Shown here: positions 59,261 to 64,000 of the stretch, piece by piece
How the letters are laid out: every line of letters starts with the position of its first letter
How positions within the stretch are numbered: the stretch's first letter is position 1
Assembly: GCA_041653935.1 (NCBI GenBank)
Contig: JBAZEO010000001.1
Span: 806,001 to 870,000, forward strand
Length of the DNA stretch: 64,000 bases
Direction of reading: 5' to 3'
From: JAYEHL01 sp041653935
GTDB taxonomy: Bacteria > Chloroflexota > Dehalococcoidia > E44-bin15
Notes under the pieces: generated by a model
The model's database searches: none
What the model saw: only the letters and a program-made list of their open reading frames with translations
Told to the model about the DNA's origin: nothing
Program-made: the position numbers and the translations under genes

Positions 59261-59905
59261 TCAGGTACGTTTTATCATAATGCCTTCGAGGACATTAGCG
59301 ATATCCTCACAGCGATCGGTGGCGGCCTCCATGTAATGGTATATCTCCCGCCACTTGATCACGTCGGCAATCTCTATCTTCTCATGGAAAAGTTCCGCCA
59401 GACCCGCACGGAATATGGCATCGGCCTCGTTTTCCAGCCTGTTTATCTCTATGCAATGCTCGGGCAGCTTGCTCAGTTCTTTCCGATTTCGTATAAGGGG
59501 CACAGCCGCGCTGATCTCGTTGCTTATCTTGACCAGGATAGACGCAAACTCGTAAACCCGCTTCGTGGGATGCACAACCTCATATAACGCCATACACGCA
59601 GCCGCATCCTCTATGCAGTCTTCTACATCGTCCAGATGTTCAGTCAGATGAGATATGTCTTCACGATCTATAGGGGTAATGAACGTAGAGTTCAGCAATT
59701 CTACGATGCGATGCGTAATCTCATCTCCCTGGTGTTCTAGCTCCTTGATTTGACGCGCCTTGGCAGGCACATCGTCCCATTTTTCTATCATTTCGGCGAA
59801 GCAGTTGGCCGTCTTAACAACATTGCGGGCGCTCTCTTCGAACAGATCAAAGAATTTTCCTTCCTTAGGTACGAAGGAGATTCTCGGTATTAAAGAAAAT
59901 TTCAA
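59261..59905 (-). CDS. DUF47 / PhoU-like regulator of phosphate permease
   Basis: 214 residues, all helical. DUF47 features: an FFDLFEESARNV start, IKELEHQGDEITHRIVELLNSTFITPIDREDI in parts, DDVEDCIEDAA, and EADAIFRAGLAELF. The acidic E/D-x3-D motifs bind metal as in PhoU. Encoded just upstream of pit, it probably regulates phosphate uptake. AAGGAGGT precedes the ATG. Confidence 0.9.
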   Translation of the reverse strand: MKFSLIPRISFVPKEGKFFDLFEESARNVVKTANCFAEMIEKWDDVPAKARQIKELEHQGDEITHRIVELLNSTFITPIDREDISHLTEHLDDVEDCIEDAAACMALYEVVHPTKRVYEFASILVKISNEISAAVPLIRNRKELSKLPEHCIEINRLENEADAIFRAGLAELFHEKIEIADVIKWREIYHYMEAATDRCEDIANVLEGIMIKRT

Positions 59906-59928
59906 GAGTTACCTCCTTATACTATATA

Positions 59929-59957
59929 ATTTAACCAGAAATCAATAAGATTGTCAA
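59929..59957 (-). promoter_or_regulatory. Promoter of DUF47-pit operon
   Basis: Minus strand TTGACA (59952-59957), 17 nt, TTAAAT (59929-59934). On the plus strand TATAAT at 60003-60008 could serve archease, but its -35 is weak. Confidence 0.5.
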
Positions 59958-60021
59958 ACAAAAAGACGGCTCTCTCTATGCCTATTTTATATCTATTTCT
60001 GATATAATATGAGCCTCAATT

Positions 60022-60438
60022 ATGCGTGACGGATTTGAAATAATAGACCATACAGCCGATGTGGCTATCGCTGCCTACGGTGACGATATGAAGATGGCCT
60101 TCGCCAATGCGGCGCTGGGCATGTTCAGCATCGTGACCGACATCGATAAGGTCAACGAAACAGTGACGCGTGACGTAGAAGTGACTGCTGAAGACATGAA
60201 AGACCTTCTAGTCTCCTGGCTCAATGAGTTACTATTTATATGTGAAGTTGAAATGATTTTATTCAAACGATTCGATATAGCCGAATTAAGCGAGACCAGA
60301 ATGCTCGCCAGATGCTACGGCGAAAAGATCGATGCGAAACGGCACAAGATAAAAGCTGAGATAAAGGCCGCGACTTACCATATGCTGAAGATAGAAGAGG
60401 GGAATGGTGTCAGGGTTCAGATCTTATTCGATATTTAG
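60022..60438 (+). CDS. Archease (RtcB activator)
   Basis: 138 residues. FEIIDHTADVAIAAYGDDM opens the family, followed by LLVSWLNELLF, ARCYGEKIDAKRHKIKAEIKAATYH in parts and a C-terminal VQILFDI. Asp/His in IDHTADV bind metal. Archease speeds guanylylation and turnover of RtcB. The next gene is rtcB, 155 nt downstream with repeat A copy 10 between. Confidence 0.92.
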   Translation: MRDGFEIIDHTADVAIAAYGDDMKMAFANAALGMFSIVTDIDKVNETVTRDVEVTAEDMKDLLVSWLNELLFICEVEMILFKRFDIAELSETRMLARCYGEKIDAKRHKIKAEIKAATYHMLKIEEGNGVRVQILFDI

Positions 60439-60471
60439 AGAACTTTTATATCCATGTCGATTATAAAAATA

Positions 60472-60557
60472 AGTGCAGGAGAGTTTCTCCTGCCAGGGGT
60501 TTTGGGGGTGTCCCCCAACCTTCTCCTCCCCCAAGAGTGGGGGATAAAGGGGGTTGA
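60472..60557 (+). repeat. Interspersed hairpin repeat A, copy 10
   Basis: GTGCAGGAGA..TCTCCTGC, TTGGGGGTGTCCCCCAA, TCCCCCAAGAGTGGGGGA, AAGGGGGTTGA. Lies between the archease and rtcB genes, 36 nt before the rtcB ATG. Confidence 0.88.
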
Positions 60558-60592
60558 TCCTCTCCCGTCAGAACTTATTAAGAGGCTCGATT

Positions 60593-62047
60593 ATGTCAGG
60601 GACAAGAAGACTGATCCAGAAAGATAAATACCGCTGGGAAATACCCCAGGACTACAAACCCAGGATGAATGTGCCGGGGATCCTCTATGCCGACGATGAG
60701 ATGCTGGCGCATATCAAAGAGGATGAGGCCATTGAGCAGGTGGCCAATGTAGCTACCCTGCCCGGCATCGTTTCATTATCCCTAGCCATGCCTGATATTC
60801 ACTGGGGCTACGGCTTCCCCATCGGAGGAGTGGCAGCCACCAGAGTGAAAGATGGCGTCATCTCGCCCGGCGGCGTTGGCTTCGATATCAACTGCGGCGT
60901 CAGGTTACTCCGAACCAATCTGACCGAGGATGAAGTCCATCCCAAAATCGATAAACTGGTGGACGCGCTGTATCACAATGTGCCTTCCGGCGTCGGTTCC
61001 GAAGGCAAGCTGCGTTTGAAGCCAAATGAGGTCGAAGATGTACTGCGCAAAGGCGCCCGATGGGCTGTCGAGAAGGGATACGGCGAAAGAGAAGATTTAG
61101 AAGTCACCGAGGAGCATGGCTGCATGAGCGGCGCCGATCCAGAAAGGGTAAGCGCCAGGGCCAAGCAACGCGGTGCGCCTCAGCTCGGCACATTGGGATC
61201 GGGTAATCATTTTATCGAGGTACAGGTCGTCGATGAAATATACGAGGCGGAGATTGCTCGCGCCATGGGCATCATGCACGTAGGGCAAGTCTTCCTGCTG
61301 ATTCACACAGGTTCACGCGGCCTGGGATACCAGGTTTGCGATGATTATGTCAAGGGTATGGGCTCAGCCGTACGGAAATATGGCATCGAACTGCCCGACC
61401 GCCAGCTGGCCTGCGCACCTGTTACTTCACCGGAAGGGAAGGATTACTATGCCGCCATGGCCTGTGCCGCCAACTACGCCTGGACCAACCGTCAGTGCAT
61501 CACCCACTGGGCGCGCGAATCCTTTATCCAAGCGCTGAAGAAGAGCCCCGTCGACCTCGGCATGGAGATGGTCTACGACGTCGCCCACAACATAGCGAAG
61601 ATGGAAAAACACCTCGTGGATGGCAAAAAAATAGACGTGTGTGTACACCGCAAAGGGGCGACACGATCGCTGCCGGCGGGACACCCCGATGTACCGAGCA
61701 TATATTCCAAAATTGGACAGCCCGTGCTCATACCCGGAGATATGGGCCGATACTCATATGTCCTCGTCGGCACCGAGCGTGCGATGTCGGAGACCTTCGG
61801 GTCAACCTGCCACGGCGCGGGGAGATTACAGAGCCGCACCGCAGCCAAGAAGGGAGTGCGCGGCTCCGACGTAGCCCATAAGCTGGAGGCCAAGGGCATC
61901 AAGATCAGAACCGCCAGCTTGTCCTCGCTCGCAGAGGAAGCATCCGAGGCGTACAAAGATGTAGCCCAGGTTGTAGAGGTAGCGCATCAGGCAGGCATCT
62001 CGCGCAAGGTTGCAAAATTCCGGCCCATCGGTGTAATCAAAGGCTAA
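60593..62047 (+). CDS. rtcB: RNA-splicing ligase RtcB (3'-phosphate RNA ligase)
   Basis: 484 residues from ATG 60593 (AAGAGG upstream). Mn ligand C101 in FDINCGVRLL, HFIEVQ near 206, HTGSRGLG, and the guanylylated His H407 in STCHGAGR; the C-terminus ends KFRPIGVIKG. Length and motifs are those of the archaeal-type enzyme that joins 2',3'-cyclic phosphate to 5'-OH RNA with GTP. Partner archease is encoded just upstream. It may act in RNA repair. Confidence 0.95.
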   Translation: MSGTRRLIQKDKYRWEIPQDYKPRMNVPGILYADDEMLAHIKEDEAIEQVANVATLPGIVSLSLAMPDIHWGYGFPIGGVAATRVKDGVISPGGVGFDINCGVRLLRTNLTEDEVHPKIDKLVDALYHNVPSGVGSEGKLRLKPNEVEDVLRKGARWAVEKGYGEREDLEVTEEHGCMSGADPERVSARAKQRGAPQLGTLGSGNHFIEVQVVDEIYEAEIARAMGIMHVGQVFLLIHTGSRGLGYQVCDDYVKGMGSAVRKYGIELPDRQLACAPVTSPEGKDYYAAMACAANYAWTNRQCITHWARESFIQALKKSPVDLGMEMVYDVAHNIAKMEKHLVDGKKIDVCVHRKGATRSLPAGHPDVPSIYSKIGQPVLIPGDMGRYSYVLVGTERAMSETFGSTCHGAGRLQSRTAAKKGVRGSDVAHKLEAKGIKIRTASLSSLAEEASEAYKDVAQVVEVAHQAGISRKVAKFRPIGVIKG

Positions 62048-62055
62048 ATTCCCCC

Positions 62056-62114
62056 ACGAGATTCTTCGTCCTTCTAGTGAATCTTGTCATGGAAAGACTC
62101 AGAATGACAGATAC
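62056..62114. repeat. GATTCTTC/CTCAGAATGACA-type intergenic repeat
   Basis: GAGATTCTTCGTCC...GACTCAGAATGACAG: a short sequence of the kind scattered through many uncultured bacterial genomes. One copy seen here. Confidence 0.4.
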
Positions 62115-62214
62115 GAGGTGTCATTGCCCTCACCCAGACCTTCTCCATCCATTACAGTGGTTTAGCCCTCACCCTAGCCCTCTGCTACAGTAGCGGTAGA
62201 GGGTAGCTAAGCAA

Positions 62215-62290
62215 AGAGGTGCAGGAGATGAATCTCCTGCCGGGGTATTAGGGGATATCCCCCAATTTCCATGTCCCCCCACACGTCGAC
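62215..62290 (+). repeat. Interspersed hairpin repeat A, copy 11a
   Basis: AGAGGTGCAGGAGA..TCTCCTGC, GGGGATATCCCCC, then CCCCCC. Preceded by GAGGGTAGCTA and a CCCTCACC-type hairpin. Confidence 0.8.
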
Positions 62291-62301
62291 GTTAACGAGG
62301 G

Positions 62302-62390
62302 TGTGCAGAGGGTCTTCCATCTGCCAGGGTTTTAGGGGTGTCCCCTAACTCCCTTGTCCCCCAACGTATGGGGGACTAGCAGGGGGTTAA
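62302..62390 (+). repeat. Interspersed hairpin repeat A, copy 11b
   Basis: A partial first module (GTGCAGAGGG..CTGCC), AGGGGTGTCCCCT, TCCCCCAACGTATGGGGGA, AGCAGGGGGTTAA. Tandem with 11a; ends 97 nt before the FmdB-like gene. Nothing else gene-like in 62048-62486. Confidence 0.82.
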
Positions 62391-62486
62391 TCAAGTAGAT
62401 AGCTCTTAGCTATGAAACCATTTGCGTTTTTAATACGATTTTGCTATAATGCTTCGTTGCTTACTGGATAATAGAGATAGAATTAT

Positions 62487-62849
62487 ATGCCTACTTATGA
62501 ATACGAATGTAGCCTCTGTCACAATCGCTTCGATAAACGGCAGGGGTTTAATGATGAACCAATAGCCATCTGCCCGCAGTGCAAGGGATCATCGCAGCGC
62601 GTCTTCCACGCAGTGCCTATAGTCTTCAAGGGCAGCGGTTTCTACTGCACTGACCACGGCCATGGCAACAGATACGATTCCCCCAAGACCGACAAGGCAA
62701 CCGATAAGAAGGAAGAGGCAACGGGTGCCAAGAAAGAGCCCGCGAAAAAGGGCGGCAACGGCAGCTCGGAAAGTTCAAAGGAACCCAGTACGACCGTCGA
62801 GAAAAAACCCGCGGCAAGCAAAGTTGAAAGCACTTCTTCAAAGAGTTAG
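62487..62849 (+). CDS. FmdB-family zinc-ribbon protein with long low-complexity tail
   Basis: 120 residues. The zinc ribbon is YECSLCHNRF...CPQCKGSSQRVF (two CxxC pairs), followed by the GSGFYCTDHG segment typical of FmdB-like regulators. From about residue 70 the protein is Lys/Glu/Ser/Pro-rich and probably disordered. Its last 26 nt overlap the start of dtd. Function of the family is unclear; some members sit near C1 or transcription genes. Confidence 0.82.
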   Translation: MPTYEYECSLCHNRFDKRQGFNDEPIAICPQCKGSSQRVFHAVPIVFKGSGFYCTDHGHGNRYDSPKTDKATDKKEEATGAKKEPAKKGGNGSSESSKEPSTTVEKKPAASKVESTSSKS

Positions 62850-63285
62850 CAAAGCCTCGGTAGCTGTTGATCAAAATGTCATCGGGCAGATTGGTAACGG
62901 ACTGATCATCCTCCTCGGTGTGGCTGCAGGCGATACGGAAAAGGATGCCAGATACCTCGCTGAAAAAATCGTCGCGCTCAGGATTTTTGGCGATAGCGAT
63001 GGCAAGTTCAACCTCTCAGTAAGCGAAACAGGCGGTGAGCTACTGGCTATCAGCCAGTTCACACTGCTCGCCGATACGAAAAAAGGCCGCCGCCCCAGCT
63101 TCACAGATGCTGCCCCGCCAGCAGAGGCCGAAGCGCTCTTCGACAAATTCGTTTTCCTCTTAAAGAAAAGTGGCTTAAAAGTGGAGACCGGCCGCTTTCA
63201 GACGCATATGATGGTCAATATTGTAAACGACGGCCCGGTCACCATCATGCTCGACAGCAAAGAGAAGTTCCCTGAAGGAAAATGA
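62824..63285 (+). CDS. dtd: D-aminoacyl-tRNA deacylase
   Basis: 153 residues from TTG 62824, chosen because the protein family starts with M-(R/K)-A-L-L-Q-R-V and this TTG gives exactly MKALLQRVSKASV. Motif 1 SQFTLLADTKKGRRP and motif 2 NDGPVTIML (the Gly-cis-Pro site) are both present. DTD removes D-amino acids and glycine from mischarged tRNA. The start lies inside the FmdB-like gene in another frame; no strong Shine-Dalgarno, so coupled translation is likely. Confidence 0.9.
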   Translation: MKALLQRVSKASVAVDQNVIGQIGNGLIILLGVAAGDTEKDARYLAEKIVALRIFGDSDGKFNLSVSETGGELLAISQFTLLADTKKGRRPSFTDAAPPAEAEALFDKFVFLLKKSGLKVETGRFQTHMMVNIVNDGPVTIMLDSKEKFPEGK

Positions 63286-63376
63286 ATCCAATCGCCGTAG
63301 AGCACAAGCCTTTCTCTAATCTTCTGCGATATGTTATCATTCAAATAGCATATCCGATATCGAGGCTGAATAACAC

Positions 63377-63988
63377 ATGACCGGAATGGAAAAGTATCTG
63401 GCATCGACATTTACGATGGACTGCGCCGAGCCATCGATAAAAAAGAAAACTGCAGAACTAACAAAGGGACAACAAACAGATATAGACAAGGCCAAACCCC
63501 TCTTCTACTTCGTTCGAGACCATATCAAGTACAACCCCTACGGCGGCATCGCGCCCTTTGAAGAATACAAAGCGAGCGCAACACTGAAACGAGGTGAAGG
63601 GTACTGCGTTCAAAAGGCGGTGTTGCTGGCCGCGCTGGCGCGGGCCGCGGGCATCCCGGCGCGGCTGGGTTTCGTCAATGTGCGCAATCATCTTCTCCCC
63701 AAGGAGATCATCGATGGACTAAGGGGAGACAACGTCATGAAGTATCACGGCTATGCTCTTCTTTATCTCAACGACAAATGGCTCAAGGCCACACCAAGCT
63801 TCGATATCAATCTATGCCGCGAGCACAAGTTCATACCAGTGGAGTTCGATGGGACTCAAGATGCCATCTTCCACCGCTGCAATCAGGAAGGCAAGCTCCA
63901 CATGGAATACGTCCACAACCACGGCATCTACGATGAAGTGCCCTGGGAAGAGATACTCGCATCGAGGGAATGGCTGCGCAAAGAGTAG
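63377..63988 (+). CDS. Transglutaminase-like cysteine hydrolase
   Basis: 203 residues. The transglutaminase-core triad is readable: Cys in GEGYCVQKAVLLAALARAAG, His in KYHGYALLYLN, Asp in KATPSFDINLC. Bacterial members act as peptidases or amide hydrolases. LFYFVRDHIKYNPYG before the Cys is typical. ATG 63377 is the first in frame. No signal peptide, so probably cytoplasmic. Complete; the stop lies 12 nt from the window end, inside the next palindrome C copy. Confidence 0.85.
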   Translation: MTGMEKYLASTFTMDCAEPSIKKKTAELTKGQQTDIDKAKPLFYFVRDHIKYNPYGGIAPFEEYKASATLKRGEGYCVQKAVLLAALARAAGIPARLGFVNVRNHLLPKEIIDGLRGDNVMKYHGYALLYLNDKWLKATPSFDINLCREHKFIPVEFDGTQDAIFHRCNQEGKLHMEYVHNHGIYDEVPWEEILASREWLRKE

Positions 63989-64000
63989 GGGCGAACCCCT
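63985..64000. repeat. Palindrome family C, left half at window edge
   Basis: GTAGGGGCGAACCCCT begins like the copy at 43995; the rest lies outside the window. Its first bases overlap the transglutaminase stop codon. Confidence 0.45.

Noticed and set aside
62662..62823. N-terminal extension of DTD with a Lys/Arg/Pro-rich leader
   Set aside because: These codons are the FmdB-like gene read in another frame; the DTD family begins at the MKALLQRV reached from TTG 62824.

Overview
The window looks like a chromosomal piece of an anaerobic bacterium, most plausibly Chloroflexota of the Dehalococcoidia type. That placement is an inference from gene content: archaeal-style RtcB with archease, tandem CaiB/BaiF CoA-transferases, Old-Yellow-Enzyme dienoyl-CoA-reductase-like flavoproteins, a methylmalonyl-CoA carbon module, DUF3786, Pit with DUF47, and frequent TTG/GTG starts. 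No rRNA or ribosomal protein is present to settle it. Most of the window is dense, fairly GC-rich housekeeping and catabolic DNA. An AT-richer accessory patch lies at about 32.3-40.2 kb.

Layout. 0-1.5 kb: end of a B12-dependent acyl-CoA mutase (large and small subunits). 1.8-4.3 kb: yggU-sbcD-membrane protein-PAP2 operon. 4.3-7.7 kb (-): two nitronate-monooxygenase-like enzymes and a caspase-like lipoprotein. 8-10 kb: Trm112-like protein and a queD/folK/folP operon (-). 10.2-21.8 kb: a C4/propionate module with a CitE-like lyase, transcarboxylase 12S-like subunit, small subunit, OadA-BCCP fusion, malate dehydrogenase, fumarase alpha, a soluble-looking fumarate reductase/succinate dehydrogenase (2Fe-2S/2x4Fe-4S protein, flavoprotein, HdrC-like ferredoxin), an acyl-CoA dehydrogenase and fumarase beta. 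With the mutase this could interconvert propionyl-CoA, methylmalonyl-CoA, succinate, fumarate, malate and oxaloacetate/pyruvate, as in the mmc cluster of syntrophic propionate oxidisers. A structured leader plus terminator precedes mdh.

21.8-30 kb: a methyltransferase, a protein with a pilin-like tail, and a six-gene minus-strand operon (nadK, GNAT, NUDIX, glycosyltransferase, methyltransferase, glycosyltransferase) with a clear promoter and terminator, then a second NUDIX gene. 30.3-40.2 kb: a B12-binding radical SAM protein with its ferredoxin, then the accessory patch. That patch holds decayed copies of the radical SAM gene's 3' end, a second ferredoxin, paralogous small membrane proteins, a 1225-residue secreted phosphoesterase and a Cys-rich repeat protein between direct repeats that carry promoters. 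40.3-48.7 kb: two OYE-type flavoproteins around asd, a pilin-like protein, PHP phosphoesterase and holA. 49-53.2 kb: YchF-type GTPase, tRNA-Pro(GGG), SCP2-like paralogs, a GreA fusion and DUF3786. 53.3-64 kb: ftsH, MoaE-like protein, two CoA-transferases, pit/DUF47, archease/rtcB, FmdB-like protein, dtd and a transglutaminase-like protein.

The strongest unexplained signal is an interspersed hairpin-rich repeat (called A here), with about 13 copies. Nearly all lie directly upstream of a gene and in its sense direction, and three are preceded by a second palindromic repeat (B). Short palindromes (C) also occur, one of them nested inside an A copy. The CDS calls rest on recognised motifs read from the translations. 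No database search was possible, so identities of short or membrane proteins are tentative.
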